Positions 45,273-57,854 are shown, counted from the stretch's first letter. The stretch: DNA of 64,000 nucleotides from Azospirillum sp. OGB3 (GCF_014192915.1 NZ_JACHYN010000003.1:186001-250000); one strand, 5' to 3'. The notes: generated by a model not told the origin, from the sequence alone. Made by a program: numbers and translations.

Positions 45273-45298
45273 TCACTTGGGAGCGAAACGAAGAGTCC

Positions 45299-45499
45299 TT
45301 ATTCGCTCTTGGTCGTCGTCGTGCGCTCGGTGGTGGTCGAGCCGCCGGTCGGCGGGGTGGTCAGGCTGGAGTTGCCGTAGTTGGGCGAGGTGGTTGTGGT
45401 CGTGGTCGTGGTGCTGGTGGTGTCGTCGGTCCCGCAGGCGCTGACCAGAAGGGCCGCGCCGAAGGCGAGCGCCACACCGGACATCAGGGTCCTGGACAT
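45299..45499 (-). CDS. Small Thr/Ser-rich lipoprotein
   Basis: 66 residues. Lipoprotein signal MSRTLMSGVALAFGAALLVSAC, lipidated Cys22, then an almost pure Thr/Ser/Pro tail (DDTTSTTTTTTTTSPNYG...). The tail has no fold expected and may be a cell-surface or periplasmic tether. An ATG start with GGAG upstream on its strand supports it. Function unknown. Confidence 0.7.
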   Translation of the reverse strand: MSRTLMSGVALAFGAALLVSACGTDDTTSTTTTTTTTSPNYGNSSLTTPPTGGSTTTERTTTTKSE

Positions 45500-45581
45500 G
45501 CTCCGTCTCCATCCTGTTTGGCGAACGATGAAGAGGAAACGCCCCCGCTCCGGCTTTGTTTCCAGGGCAAAAATCGGCCGA

Positions 45582-45608
45582 AGGAAAAAGGCCGGGATGA
45601 CCCCGGCC
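45582..45608 (-). terminator. Rho-independent terminator of uvrA
   Basis: On the minus strand GGCCGGG pairs with CCCGGCC (45590-45596, 45602-45608) followed by TTTTTCC, immediately after the uvrA stop at 45614. Confidence 0.8.
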
Positions 45609-45613
45609 CATCT

Positions 45614-48466
45614 TCACGCCCTCTTCCGGCTTTTCGGCTTCGCCTTCAGGTAGGGGGCCAGATACTGGCCGGTGTAACTCCGTTTAACCTTCACCACGTC
45701 TTCCGGGGTGCCCTCCGCAACGATCTCGCCGCCGCCGGTGCCGCCTTCGGGGCCGAGGTCGATGATCCAGTCAGCGGTCTTGATGACCTCCAGATTGTGC
45801 TCGATCACCAGCACCGTGTTGCCCTGGTCGACCAGCGCGTGGAGCACCTCCATCAGCTTCTCGACGTCGGCGAAATGCAGGCCGGTGGTCGGCTCGTCGA
45901 GGATGTAGAGGGTGCGGCCGGTGGCGCGGCGGCTCAGCTCCTTGGACAGCTTCACCCGCTGCGCCTCGCCGCCGGACAGAGTCGTGGCGGGCTGGCCGAT
46001 GTGGATGTAGCCGAGGCCCACCCGCTCCAGAGTCTCCAGCTTGTCGCGGATGCCGGGCACCGCCTTGAAGAACTCCTTGCCCTCCTCGACCGTCATGTCC
46101 AGAACGTCGGCGATGGTCTTGTCGCGGTAGGTGACTTCCAGCGTTTCGCGGTTGTATCGCTTGCCGTGACAGACGTCGCAGGTGACGTAGACGTCGGGCA
46201 GGAAGTGCATCTCGATCTTAATGACGCCGTCGCCCTGGCACGCCTCGCAGCGCCCGCCCTTCACGTTGAAGGAGAAGCGGCCGGGGCCATAGCCGCGGGC
46301 CTTGGCCTCCGGCAGGCCGGCGAACCAGTCGCGGATCGGGGTGAAGGCGCCGGTGTAGGTGGCCGGGTTGGAGCGCGGGGTGCGCCCGATCGGCGACTGG
46401 TCGATGTCGATGACTTTGTCGAGATTCTCCAGCCCCAGCAGTTCGTCATGCTCCGCCGGATGCTCGCGCGCGCCCATCAGCTTGCGCGCCACCGCCTTGT
46501 AGAGCGTCTCGATGATCAGGGTGGACTTGCCGCCGCCCGACACGCCGGTCACGCAGGTGAAGGTGCCCATCGGGATGCGCGCCGAGACGTTCTGAAGGTT
46601 GTTGGCGCGCGCGCCCTTCACCTCCAGGAACTGGCCCTTGTGGCCGGGGCGGCGCTGGTCCGGCACCGGCACGAAGCGGGTGCCGTTGAGGAACTGGGCG
46701 GTGACGCTGTCGGGGTTGGCCTGGACCTCCGCCGGGGTGCCCTGGGCGATCACGGTGCCGCCGTGCTGGCCGGCGCCGGGGCCCATGTCCACCAGATAGT
46801 CGGCGGTGCGGATGGCGTCCTCGTCATGCTCGACCACGATCACGGTGTTGCCGAGGTCGCGCAGCCGCTTCAGAGTCGCCAGCAGCCGGTCGTTGTCGCG
46901 CTGGTGCAGGCCGATGGACGGCTCGTCCAGCACGTAGAGCACGCCGGTCAGGCCGGAACCGATCTGCGAGGCCAGCCGGATGCGCTGGCTCTCGCCGCCG
47001 GACAGCGACCCGGAGCCGCGGCTGAGCGTCAGATATTCCAATCCCACCGCGTTGAGGAAGCCCAGCCGCTCGTTGATCTCCTTGAGGATGCGGTAGGCGA
47101 TCTCCTTGTCCTTCGGACGCAGATGGTCGTTCAGCGTGCTGAACCACGTGGCCGCGTCGGCGATGGACATTTCCGCGGCCTGGGAGATGTGGTGGCCATG
47201 CACCTTGACCGCCAGCGCCTCCGGCTTCAGGCGGGCGCCCTTGCAGGTCTCGCAGGGCTGGGAGGACTGGTACTTGGACAGCTCCTCCCGCATGTAGGCG
47301 CTTTCCGTCTCGCGGTAGCGGCGCTCCAGATTGTTGACGATGCCCTCGAAGGCCTTGTTCGTCTGGTAGCTGCGCAGCCCGTCGTCGTAGGTCATCGTGA
47401 TCGGCGCGCCGTCGGAACCGTAGAGGATGGTCTGGCGGACCTTCTCCGGCAGCTTTTCCCACGGCGTGTCCATGGCGACGCCGAAATGCTTGGCGATGCT
47501 CTCCAGCGTCTGCACGTAATACTGCGAGGAGGAGCCGGCCCACGGGGCGATGGCACCCTTTTTCAGCGACAGCCGCTCGTCCGGGACGACAAGCATCGGG
47601 TCGAAGTAAATCTTGCTGCCCAAGCCGTCGCAGGCCGGGCAGGCGCCGAACGGGTTGTTGAAGGAGAACAGACGTGGCTCGATCTCCGGAATCGTGAAGC
47701 CGGACACCGGACAGGCGAATTTCTGCGAGAAGACGGTCTGCTCGTGCGACTCGGCGTCCTCGACGAAGACGATCCCGTCGGCGAGGCCGAGTGCCGTCTC
47801 CAGCGAATCGGCGAGCCGGTTGCCCAGCCCCTCGCGGACGACGATGCGGTCCACCACCACGTCGATGTCGTGCTTCAGCTTCTTGTTGAGCGCCGGAACC
47901 TCGTCGATCTCGTGCATCGTGCCGTCGACGCGCACGCGCTGGAAGCCGCGCTTGCGCAGATCCTGGATCTCCTTCTTGTACTCCCCCTTGCGCCCCCGGA
48001 TGAGCGGCGCCAGCAGCAGCAGGCGCGTGCCCTCCGGCATCGCCAGGATGCGGTCGACCATCTGGCTGACCGTCTGGCTCTCGATGGGCAGGCCGGTGGC
48101 CGGGGAGTAGGGGATGCCGACCCGCGCCCACAGCAGGCGCATGTAGTCGTAGATCTCCGTCACCGTGCCGACGGTGGAGCGCGGATTCTTCGAGGTCGTC
48201 TTCTGCTCGATGGAGATGGCCGGCGACAGCCCCTCGATCGAGTCGACGTCCGGCTTCTGCATCAGCTCCAGGAACTGGCGCGCGTAGGCCGACAGGCTCT
48301 CGACATAGCGCCGCTGGCCTTCCGCGTAGATCGTGTCGAACGCCAGCGATGACTTGCCCGATCCCGACAAGCCGGTGATGACGATCAGCTCGTCCCGAGG
48401 CAGATCGACATCGACGTTCTTGAGGTTGTGCTCCCGCGCGCCGCGGACACTGATGTGCTTGTTCAT
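45614..48466 (-). CDS. uvrA: Excinuclease ABC subunit A
   Basis: 950 residues. Two ABC ATPase halves (Walker [10 protein letters not shown] near 32-40 and GVSGGGKST near 640), zinc finger CxxC pairs ([34 protein letters not shown]), and two signature motifs ([23 protein letters not shown]). Finds helix-distorting DNA lesions with UvrB. Transcribed divergently from ssb; an SOS box covers its start codon. Confidence 0.97.
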   Translation of the reverse strand: MNKHISVRGAREHNLKNVDVDLPRDELIVITGLSGSGKSSLAFDTIYAEGQRRYVESLSAYARQFLELMQKPDVDSIEGLSPAISIEQKTTSKNPRSTVGTVTEIYDYMRLLWARVGIPYSPATGLPIESQTVSQMVDRILAMPEGTRLLLLAPLIRGRKGEYKKEIQDLRKRGFQRVRVDGTMHEIDEVPALNKKLKHDIDVVVDRIVVREGLGNRLADSLETALGLADGIVFVEDAESHEQTVFSQKFACPVSGFTIPEIEPRLFSFNNPFGACPACDGLGSKIYFDPMLVVPDERLSLKKGAIAPWAGSSSQYYVQTLESIAKHFGVAMDTPWEKLPEKVRQTILYGSDGAPITMTYDDGLRSYQTNKAFEGIVNNLERRYRETESAYMREELSKYQSSQPCETCKGARLKPEALAVKVHGHHISQAAEMSIADAATWFSTLNDHLRPKDKEIAYRILKEINERLGFLNAVGLEYLTLSRGSGSLSGGESQRIRLASQIGSGLTGVLYVLDEPSIGLHQRDNDRLLATLKRLRDLGNTVIVVEHDEDAIRTADYLVDMGPGAGQHGGTVIAQGTPAEVQANPDSVTAQFLNGTRFVPVPDQRRPGHKGQFLEVKGARANNLQNVSARIPMGTFTCVTGVSGGGKSTLIIETLYKAVARKLMGAREHPAEHDELLGLENLDKVIDIDQSPIGRTPRSNPATYTGAFTPIRDWFAGLPEAKARGYGPGRFSFNVKGGRCEACQGDGVIKIEMHFLPDVYVTCDVCHGKRYNRETLEVTYRDKTIADVLDMTVEEGKEFFKAVPGIRDKLETLERVGLGYIHIGQPATTLSGGEAQRVKLSKELSRRATGRTLYILDEPTTGLHFADVEKLMEVLHALVDQGNTVLVIEHNLEVIKTADWIIDLGPEGGTGGGEIVAEGTPEDVVKVKRSYTGQYLAPYLKAKPKSRKRA

Positions 48467-48475
48467 GGAGTGTTC
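48461..48475. promoter_or_regulatory. SOS (LexA) box over the uvrA start
   Basis: GTTCATGGAGTGTTC matches the alphaproteobacterial LexA motif GTTC-N7-GTTC and covers the uvrA start codon (48464-48466). Confidence 0.6.
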
Positions 48476-48955
48476 TTAGCCGAAACCGGAGGGGAATGGA
48501 AGGCGCCAAAAAAGCTCCGAAAGCCCGGACAGATATGTGCCGCGCGCAGGCGACTTGCCACCGGCGCACGTTCCTTTCCGGCCGCGTGGGACGCAGGGGC
48601 GGGATGCGGGAGCCCCAGGTAAGGGGCAGAGAGACACCGGGGAGACGATGATGGGGAGCCACCAAGGAATCGGTTGGCGGCACGGACTCTCTCTGCTATG
48701 TTTGTTCATGGAGTGTTCTCTTCCGTGCGGGCCGGGCGGGTTGATCCGGATGGAAGGGGCGAAGCGCTCCGGCGGCGGCGGTTGACCCGTGCCTGTCCCC
48801 CGTGCTTTGTGAAGCGCAAGGCGGGGCGGGCATGGACCGGACCACGGATCAAACCGGCCCTGCGAACAGACACCCCCGGTATCCGGACGCCCTTCCGCCG
48901 GGCGCCCGAACGGGTCGGATGGGATACCGGGAACCCGCGCTAGGAGACACGTGCG
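48467..48955. other. uvrA-ssb divergent intergenic region
   Basis: 489 bases. It holds two identical 15-base SOS-type boxes (48461-48475, 48704-48718). The minus-strand frame 48476-48709 begins in a copy of the uvrA start context and encodes a 77-residue peptide starting MNKHSRES; there is no domain and its reality is doubtful. No further gene is supported. Confidence 0.5.
48704..48718. promoter_or_regulatory. Second SOS (LexA) box
   Basis: A 15-base copy identical to the box at 48461 (GTTC-N7-GTTC), about 237 bases before the ssb ATG and 238 before uvrA. Confidence 0.6.
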
Positions 48956-49438
48956 ATGAATGTATGGACGTTTACGGGGCGCCTCGGCGCGGATGGCGAG
49001 CTTCGCTCCACGCAGAGCGGCGAAAAGGTTCTGGGCTTCCGCGTCGCCAACGACGTCGGGTTCGGCGACCGCAAGACCACCCAGTGGGTGGACTGCTCCA
49101 TCTGGGGCCGCCGCGCGGAGGCTCTGGCGCCGCACCTGACGAAGGGCAAGGCCGTGGTGATCTCCGGCGAGGTGACGCTCCGCGAGTTCGAGAAGCGCGA
49201 TGGGACCCGCGGCGCCGGCCTGTCGGTGCGTGTCAACGAAATCGACTTCACCGGCGGCCGTGAGGGCGAAGGCGGCGGCGGCGGTGGTTACGGCGGCGGT
49301 GGCGGCGGCTACGAGTCGCGCGGCGGCGGTGGCTACGGCGGCGGCAGCGGCGGCGGCTACGGCGGTGGTGGTGGTGGACGCAGCGGCGGCGGTGCTCCGC
49401 CCAAGCACGACGACCTGGACGACGAAATCCCGTTCTGA
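48956..49438 (+). CDS. ssb: Single-stranded DNA-binding protein
   Basis: 160 residues. OB-fold NVWTFTGRLGADGELRSTQSGEKVLGFRVANDVG, WVDCSIWGRRAEAL, a Gly-rich linker with Tyr repeats (about 105-145), and the conserved C-terminal acidic tip DDLDDEIPF. Binds ssDNA and recruits repair proteins through its tail. Usual partner of uvrA in divergent pairs. Confidence 0.96.
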   Translation: MNVWTFTGRLGADGELRSTQSGEKVLGFRVANDVGFGDRKTTQWVDCSIWGRRAEALAPHLTKGKAVVISGEVTLREFEKRDGTRGAGLSVRVNEIDFTGGREGEGGGGGGYGGGGGGYESRGGGGYGGGSGGGYGGGGGGRSGGGAPPKHDDLDDEIPF

Positions 49439-49612
49439 GCGCCCGGGTGACCGCGAGGGAGGGGGCGTTTCTTCCCCTCCCGTCCGGTCCCGGCCGCAGG
49501 ATTGTCTTCGCTTCACCTCCACAGGCCAGGGCTTGACGGGGCCAGGGCTTGACGGGGAAGGCTCGTCACCCGAGATTCCGCGGCGAGTGTCCGTCGTGAT
49601 CCAGGAGCAGCC

Positions 49613-49918
49613 ATGGCCCCCCAGCGCCGTCACATCCTGCGTGCCCTTGCCGCCGTCGCGGTCGGGGGCGGTGCCGCGACCCTGTCCGGTCCCGCCGCGG
49701 CGTTCCGCGTGATTCCGAACGACGATCTGAAGGGGGTGCTGGACGAGGGCTGCGGGGCCACCGCCTATCATCGCCGGATGATCGACGAGGCGGTTCAGGC
49801 GGCCGGCGTCTCGTTGACGGACGAGCAGCGCAACACGCTGCTTTCCCAGATTTCCTGTCCGACCTGCCGTTGCCCACTCAACCAGATCGACAATCCCGCG
49901 GCCGGCCTGCGCTTCTGA
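49613..49918 (+). CDS. Small Tat-signal protein with Cys motif
   Basis: 101 residues. N-terminus RRHILRALAAVAVGGGAATLSGPAAAF has a twin-Arg-like RR followed by a hydrophobic stretch and an A-x-A cleavage site, so Tat export is plausible but not certain. The mature C-terminus contains CPTCRCP, suitable for metal or disulfide binding. No family recognised. It overlaps the convergent gene by 41 bases. Confidence 0.65.
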   Translation: MAPQRRHILRALAAVAVGGGAATLSGPAAAFRVIPNDDLKGVLDEGCGATAYHRRMIDEAVQAAGVSLTDEQRNTLLSQISCPTCRCPLNQIDNPAAGLRF

Positions 49919-50225
49919 GAGGCCTTCGGGGCTCTCCACGACGCCGGGCGCGCCCGGCAACCAGGTCTTTCAGCCCGCGCGGGATGCGCGTGCGGTCGCT
50001 CCAGCGCACGACGATCCCGGCGGCGCGGCATTCCGCCGCCAGTTCCCGGCCATTCTCGTAACGGTGCTGGTCGAGCAGCGGCCAGCCGTCCAGCCCGCGA
50101 TAAACGAACGGGCGCCCGTCGAGGAAGTCCCGGAACCCGTCGAAGAAGCGTGGGTGCAGGACCACCGGCTTCGCTTCCCGCCAGGAGCATGCCCCGTAGA
50201 AGCGGTTGTTGGTCACCCCGCTCAT
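49878..50225 (-). CDS. Hypothetical protein in two-gene operon
   Basis: 115 residues. Start ATG overlaps the upstream gene's stop (ATGA), so they are coupled. The first ~90 residues (NNRFYGACSWREAKPVVLHPRFFDGFRDFLDGRPFVYRGLDGWPLLDQHRYENGRELAAECRAAGIVVRW) look like a folded domain; the rest is Arg-rich. Unknown function. Confidence 0.6.
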   Translation of the reverse strand: MSGVTNNRFYGACSWREAKPVVLHPRFFDGFRDFLDGRPFVYRGLDGWPLLDQHRYENGRELAAECRAAGIVVRWSDRTRIPRGLKDLVAGRARRRGEPRRPLRSAGRPRDCRSG

Positions 50226-50476
50226 TGAAGTGATCCCGGACTGGCGCCCGAAGGGGTGTCCAGAACGGCCCGGCCCAACCGGTCGAGCAGAGTCGCCGTC
50301 GCGTTAGGGCCATGCAGGGTGGCGAGCCGGTCCACCGATTCGACCAACATCGCCCAGGCGACCAACCGGTCCGGTACGCCGTCGTGCCGTCCTTCGGCCC
50401 ACAGCGAGCGCACCAGCTCCAGCGCTGCCTCGAAACCCGCCGGACGGTCCGGTGCATCCGCATCCTCGATCATCAT
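50222..50476 (-). CDS. Hypothetical acidic protein, first gene of operon
   Basis: 84 residues from the ATG at 50476, which follows a run of G that may act as the ribosome binding site; ATG 50473 and TTG 50500 are alternatives. Helical (FEAALELVRSLWAEGRHDGVPDRLVAWAMLVESVDRLATLHG). A 19-base palindrome 43 bases upstream suggests regulation. Unknown function. Confidence 0.6.
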   Translation of the reverse strand: MMIEDADAPDRPAGFEAALELVRSLWAEGRHDGVPDRLVAWAMLVESVDRLATLHGPNATATLLDRLGRAVLDTPSGASPGSLQ

Positions 50477-50518
50477 CCCCCCGTTGCCGCGTGTCGCCAA
50501 ACAGCTCCGGGAATATGT

Positions 50519-50537
50519 AACGTTATATCATAACGTT
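50519..50537. promoter_or_regulatory. Palindromic operator upstream of two-gene operon
   Basis: AACGTTATATCATAACGTT: 8-bp arms AACGTTAT and ATAACGTT around ATC, perfect symmetry. It is AT-rich in a GC-rich background and close to the expected promoter of the operon ending at 49878. Confidence 0.6.
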
Positions 50538-50617
50538 TAAAAGACGAAAGGATGCCTGCCGGCCAGACCTTGCGGCCCCGTCATGGGGTGCCTCGCATGG
50601 TCTGGCCGAAGGAGGAA

Positions 50618-51070
50618 TCAGCGCGGGGCGGTGGCGCGGTTCCAGTTGGTGGCGTCCGCCGGATTGCCGGGCAGGGGAGCCAGGGCCGGAGCCATCGCGG
50701 CGGGCGTGGCGAACAGGGCGTCGAACTGGTCCGCGCTCATGCCGGTGAGGACGAGCGCCTGCCGTTCTTCCGAATAGCGCAACTGCCCGGAGTCCAGCGT
50801 CACGTGACGCCTCACCGGATGGACCGGCGCGCCGCTCGCCACCACGAGTTGGACCGGCTCGCGGGCCGGGGTGAGGACGACATCCTCCACCGCACCCAGG
50901 ATGCGGTTCTCGGGAATCGACTGCACCGTTAGCCCGACCAGTTCCAAGGGGGACATTTGCGCCATGGGCCGTTGCGTGGCGCCGGTCTCCGCGCAGGCGG
51001 CGAGCGCCGCCAGGGCACCGACGGCCAGCAGGCGGCCGGCGGGGCGGGGGGTGAAGAGTCGATGATTCAT
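50618..51070 (-). CDS. PRC-barrel-like lipoprotein
   Basis: 150 residues from the ATG at 51070, with GGAGGA upstream. Lipobox RLLAVGALAALAAC, then SPLELVGLTVQSIPENRILGAVEDVVLTPAREPVQLVVASG, which reads as a PRC-barrel domain, and a Pro/Ala tail. It is likely anchored in the envelope. Family assignment is by pattern only. Confidence 0.75.
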   Translation of the reverse strand: MNHRLFTPRPAGRLLAVGALAALAACAETGATQRPMAQMSPLELVGLTVQSIPENRILGAVEDVVLTPAREPVQLVVASGAPVHPVRRHVTLDSGQLRYSEERQALVLTGMSADQFDALFATPAAMAPALAPLPGNPADATNWNRATAPR

Positions 51071-51140
51071 GCGTGGCTCCTCCGTCGCGTGGGCAAGGCT
51101 ATAACGCGGCAGCGGAGCGGAGGAGCCATGGACTGGAACG

Positions 51141-51171
51141 GAAAAGGGCGCGGCCAGCCGCGGCCACGCCC
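51141..51171 (-). terminator. Terminator of the RTX gene
   Basis: On the minus strand a GGGCGTGGCC stem pairs with GGCCGCGCCC over a 6-base loop (51146-51171) followed by TTTT. One G-T wobble. Confidence 0.75.
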
Positions 51172-51225
51172 CTTGCGCCATCGGGCCCTTATGCCCGCGG
51201 TACTTCCATCAGGTGGAAATGCCGG

Positions 51226-51852
51226 TCAGGTGAAGACATAATCGCGGCCGGACACCAGCCCAACCGAGTCCACGGTCAGCGACGAGCCGTCCCGGAAGCC
51301 GAAGGCGGTGCTGGTGGCGGTGGTGGAGACGGTCAGGTCGGCGGCGGAAAAGCCGCGGAACTCGATGCGGTCAATCCCCGCTTCGAAATAGCTGATGTCG
51401 TCGGTGCCGAAGCCGCCCGGCGCCACGTCGAAGCGGAAGATGTCCGTCGCGCCGTCGCGGTAGCTGACCATATGGTCGTTGCCGGCGCCGGGCAGGAAGA
51501 TGTCGGAGCCATCGTCACGCAACGTGTCAATCAGCCAGTCGTCACCGGTTCCACCGACCAGCGTGTCGTCGCCGCGGCCGCCCTTGACCGTGTCGTTGCC
51601 CGAACCGCCGTCCAGCCAGTCGTTGCCGGCCCCGCCGAACAGCTGGTCGTTGCCCTGGCGCCCGTACATGCGGTCGTTGCCCGGATCGCCGGCGTAGGGA
51701 TCGCCCAGCCAGTCGTTCCCAAGCCCTCCATCCAGAAGATCGTTGCCGAGACCCCCGGAGAGCGAGTCATTCCCTCCATTGCCATAGACCGTGTCGGCGG
51801 AGTCGGTGCCGAGGTAGCGTTCGGCGGCGTTGGTTCCCGAAAACCTGGCCAT
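51226..51852 (-). CDS. RTX/hemolysin-type calcium-binding protein
   Basis: 208 residues. About eight glycine-rich nonapeptides (GGxGNDxLx: GNGGNDSLSGGLGNDLLDGG ... GGAGNDWLDGGSGNDTVKGG) between about 20 and 115, which form a Ca-binding beta-roll; the C-terminal half (GGFGTDDISYFEAGIDRIEF) is the usual RTX end. No Sec signal; type I secretion is expected, but no transporter gene is nearby. No enzymatic domain is present. Confidence 0.85.
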   Translation of the reverse strand: MARFSGTNAAERYLGTDSADTVYGNGGNDSLSGGLGNDLLDGGLGNDWLGDPYAGDPGNDRMYGRQGNDQLFGGAGNDWLDGGSGNDTVKGGRGDDTLVGGTGDDWLIDTLRDDGSDIFLPGAGNDHMVSYRDGATDIFRFDVAPGGFGTDDISYFEAGIDRIEFRGFSAADLTVSTTATSTAFGFRDGSSLTVDSVGLVSGRDYVFT

Positions 51853-52037
51853 GGTTGCCTCTCCTCAATGATTAACAAATCGTTAACATCAAGGTGGGAA
51901 GAGAGAAAGGTAAAAAAACACTTAACGCATCGGCGCCGATTTTTGCCACGGTCCCTTGTGTCTTGTTGCCCTTGTGTTTCGGTGTTGTTTCCAGATTCGA
52001 ATCTTCGATTTCCAATGCAGCGGCCATTGGAAAGGAA

Positions 52038-52067
52038 AAAGGCCGGCGCCTCGTGGCACCGGCCTTT
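52038..52067. terminator. Terminator of the Pro-rich gene
   Basis: AAAGGCCGG pairs with CCGGCCTTT (52038-52046, 52059-52067); the minus strand continues TTTTTCC, so it ends the gene 52109-52297. Confidence 0.75.
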
Positions 52068-52108
52068 CTTGAAACGGCTTGTTGCGGACGAACGCCGTGT
52101 CCGGCGCC

Positions 52109-52297
52109 TTACGCCTGGGTCGGCGACGGCATGCCGGGAACCGGCTGGTCCGCCGGGGGCGGCATCTCCGGAGGGGTGTCGGGATTCTCAGGCACCGGGT
52201 AGGGGTCCGGCGTGGTCGGACGATCCGGCTGCGGAGTGTTCGGGTTGCTCGGCGGCGGCACCTCAGCGGGGCGCTTCGGATTCATGGGATCGCTCAT
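52109..52297 (-). CDS. Small Pro-rich protein
   Basis: 62 residues from the ATG at 52297 (MSDPMNPKRPAEVPPPSN), with GAGAGA upstream. Pro makes up about a third, with Asp/Asn/Thr; no hydrophobic core, so disordered. It has its own terminator and an RBS. Function unknown. Confidence 0.55.
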   Translation of the reverse strand: MSDPMNPKRPAEVPPPSNPNTPQPDRPTTPDPYPVPENPDTPPEMPPPADQPVPGMPSPTQA

Positions 52298-52338
52298 GCG
52301 GGCGTCTCTCTCGTGGTTGAAAAGCGTGTTGGGGCGCG

Positions 52339-52491
52339 TCACTCGGCGGCGCGTTCGACGGCCCGGCCGCCGGCCTGGACATCCTGCCCGGCCCCTTCGA
52401 TCGTGTTGCAGCCGACAAGCAGCGCGGCGAAGGTCAGGACGAAGCTGGCAAGGGCGATCTGGCGGACGGGGAACGGCATGGCGCGGCTCAT
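52339..52491 (-). CDS. Entericidin family lipoprotein
   Basis: 50 residues from the ATG at 52491. Lipobox FVLTFAALLVGC then NTIEGAGQDVQAGGRAVERAA, the EcnA/EcnB pattern of small membrane lipoproteins. In E. coli the pair has been linked to bacteriolysis; here a single copy lies upstream of the Pro-rich gene. Confidence 0.8.
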   Translation of the reverse strand: MSRAMPFPVRQIALASFVLTFAALLVGCNTIEGAGQDVQAGGRAVERAAE

Positions 52492-52685
52492 GATCCCGAA
52501 CTCCTCAATGGATGCTGTTGCTTCGTCAACGCGCCGCCGCGCGCGTTGGTTCCGGCCCATTCGGCGGATTTGCAACAGGGCGGAAGGACAATAAGCCGCC
52601 ACTTGACGTGGTACGCCGCACGGTCAAGATGGCCGGTTCCGCCACCGGCGGTGACAACCGTACACAAGCGACCGATACCTCGATC

Positions 52686-54065
52686 ATGCCTGACCACGCG
52701 ATTCCCGCCCCTCTCCTGGCCGACCGTCTGCGCTCCCATGCGGGCGAACTGCTGCGGCTGGCCGCCCCGGTCATCGTCTCGCGCGCCGGTCTGGTCGTCA
52801 TGATGGCGGTGGATACCGCCATCGTCGGCCGCTACAGCGCGCAGGAACTGGCCTATTACGGGTTGGCCCACCTGCCGGCCAACCTGCTGGTCACCACCGG
52901 CGTGGGGCTGATGATGGGCGTGGTTGCGGTGACCGCCCATGCCCTTGGCGCCGGCCAGGACGCCGAGTGCGGGCGCATCTGGCGCCGGGCGATTCCCTAC
53001 GCGCTGCTGCTCGGCATTCTCTTCGCCTTGGCCTCGCTGGCCGGAGAGCCCTTCTTCCGCCTGACCGGCCAGTCCGCGGATCTGGCGGCGGGCGGCGGGC
53101 AGGTGATGGCGGTGCTCGGCTACGGCATGCCGGGCATGATGCTGTATGTCGCGACCGGCTTCTTCCTGGAGGGGCTGAAAAGGCCCGTGCCCGGCATGGT
53201 GGCGATGATCCTCGGCAATCTCCTGAACGCGCTGCTCGCCTGGATGCTGGTCTGGGGGCATGGCGGCTTTCCGGCCCTGGGGGCGGTCGGCTCAGCCTGG
53301 GCGACCACGGCGGTGCGCTGGGGAATGGGGCTCGGTCTCGCCTTCTACGCCTGGCACATGAGCGACCACGCCCGCTGGGCGGTGCGCGACCCGGTCCGCG
53401 ACTGGTGGAGCGGCAGCCGCAGGCAGCGCCATCTCGGCTACGCCGCCGGGGTCAGCCTGGGCGTGGAAAGCGGCGCCTTCGCCACCTTGGGCCTGTTCGC
53501 CGGGATGATCTCGCCGCTGGCGCTCGGCGCCTACACGGTCGGTCTGAACCTGACGGCGCTGCCTTTCATGGCCGCGGTCGGGCTGGCCTCGGCCACGGCG
53601 GTGCGGGTGGGGGTGGCCTATGGCCGGCGCGACCCGCTGGACATGGCGCTGGCCGGCTGGACGGGGCTGGCGGTGACCAGCCTGATCCTGGCCGGAGTCG
53701 GGGTGCTCTACCGCTGGATGCCGGAGCCGCTGGCGGCGATTTACAGCGCCGACCCCCAACTCATCGCCGCGGTGGCGCCGCTGATCGCCTTCACCGCCTG
53801 GGTCCTGGTGGCGGACGGCGGGCAGGTGGTCATGGCGAACGCGCTGCGCGGGCGCGGCGATGCCTGGGTGCCAACCGCGCTGCACTTCATCTCCTACGCG
53901 GTGGTGATGATTCCGGTGTCGGCCTTGCTCGCCTTCGGGTTGGACCGCGGCGCGCGTGGTCTTTTTGAGGGAATTTTGATCGCCAGTGTGGTATCCGTGA
54001 CCATCCTTTCGCTGCGCTTCGCGCTGTTGAGCCGCCCTCGTCCCGCAAAGGCCGGAGGCCATTGA
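52686..54065 (+). CDS. MATE family efflux transporter
   Basis: About 459 residues from the ATG at 52686; an in-frame ATG at 52629 is an alternative. Twelve hydrophobic helices in two repeats; AAPVIVSRAGLVVMMAVDTAIVGRYSAQELAYYGLA is the N-terminal MATE pattern. NorM-type multidrug/cation antiporter fold; substrate unknown. Confidence 0.92.
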   Translation: MPDHAIPAPLLADRLRSHAGELLRLAAPVIVSRAGLVVMMAVDTAIVGRYSAQELAYYGLAHLPANLLVTTGVGLMMGVVAVTAHALGAGQDAECGRIWRRAIPYALLLGILFALASLAGEPFFRLTGQSADLAAGGGQVMAVLGYGMPGMMLYVATGFFLEGLKRPVPGMVAMILGNLLNALLAWMLVWGHGGFPALGAVGSAWATTAVRWGMGLGLAFYAWHMSDHARWAVRDPVRDWWSGSRRQRHLGYAAGVSLGVESGAFATLGLFAGMISPLALGAYTVGLNLTALPFMAAVGLASATAVRVGVAYGRRDPLDMALAGWTGLAVTSLILAGVGVLYRWMPEPLAAIYSADPQLIAAVAPLIAFTAWVLVADGGQVVMANALRGRGDAWVPTALHFISYAVVMIPVSALLAFGLDRGARGLFEGILIASVVSVTILSLRFALLSRPRPAKAGGH

Positions 54066-54176
54066 CCTGCAAAGGCCAGAAATCGTGGGATTGCCGGAGC
54101 GTTGTGAGCACATGCGAAAGCTGATAGGAATTCTTATATTACATGCAGCGGCCCGAAGGGCCGTGCGGACGTGCCC

Positions 54177-54231
54177 CGTTGAACCTTAAGTGTTGACCTT
54201 GAGCGTTGAACAGCAAGCGTTGAACACCGAG
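54177..54231. repeat. Four near-repeats of CGTTGAAC upstream of gyrA
   Basis: Units CGTTGAACCTTAAG, TGTTGACCTTGAG, CGTTGAACAGCAAG and CGTTGAACACCGAG lie in tandem with a period of 13-14 bases, ending 33 bases before the gyrA start, so they are probably in its leader. Confidence 0.5.
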
Positions 54232-54264
54232 CATCGCCGCAGCCCGTAGAATGAGTTTGTCTCC

Positions 54265-57657
<3,393 letters not shown>

Positions 57658-57778
57658 TGGCGGCGGGACTGTGGCGGAGGGCGAAATTTCTGTGCGCTCC
57701 GCCCACCCCACTGTTGACCGGGGCGCCCCCGCCCCCTATGTTGCGCCCCGCATCGGCAACAGGCCGCATGCTTTTTGT

Positions 57779-57854
57779 GATCCGGTAGCTCAGTCGGTAG
57801 AGCACGTGACTTTTAATCATGTGGCCGTGGGTTCGAATCCCACCCGGATCACCA
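57779..57854 (+). tRNA. tRNA-Lys (anticodon UUU)
   Basis: 76 bases. Acceptor GATCCGG pairs with CCGGATC, discriminator A and encoded CCA; anticodon loop CTTTTAA gives TTT; T arm GTGGG-TTCGAAT-CCCAC. Standard class I tRNA. Confidence 0.97.

Noticed and set aside
48476..48709. 77-residue frame upstream of uvrA as a real gene
   Set aside because: It has no domain or composition support beyond the duplicated start context; kept only as part of the duplication finding.
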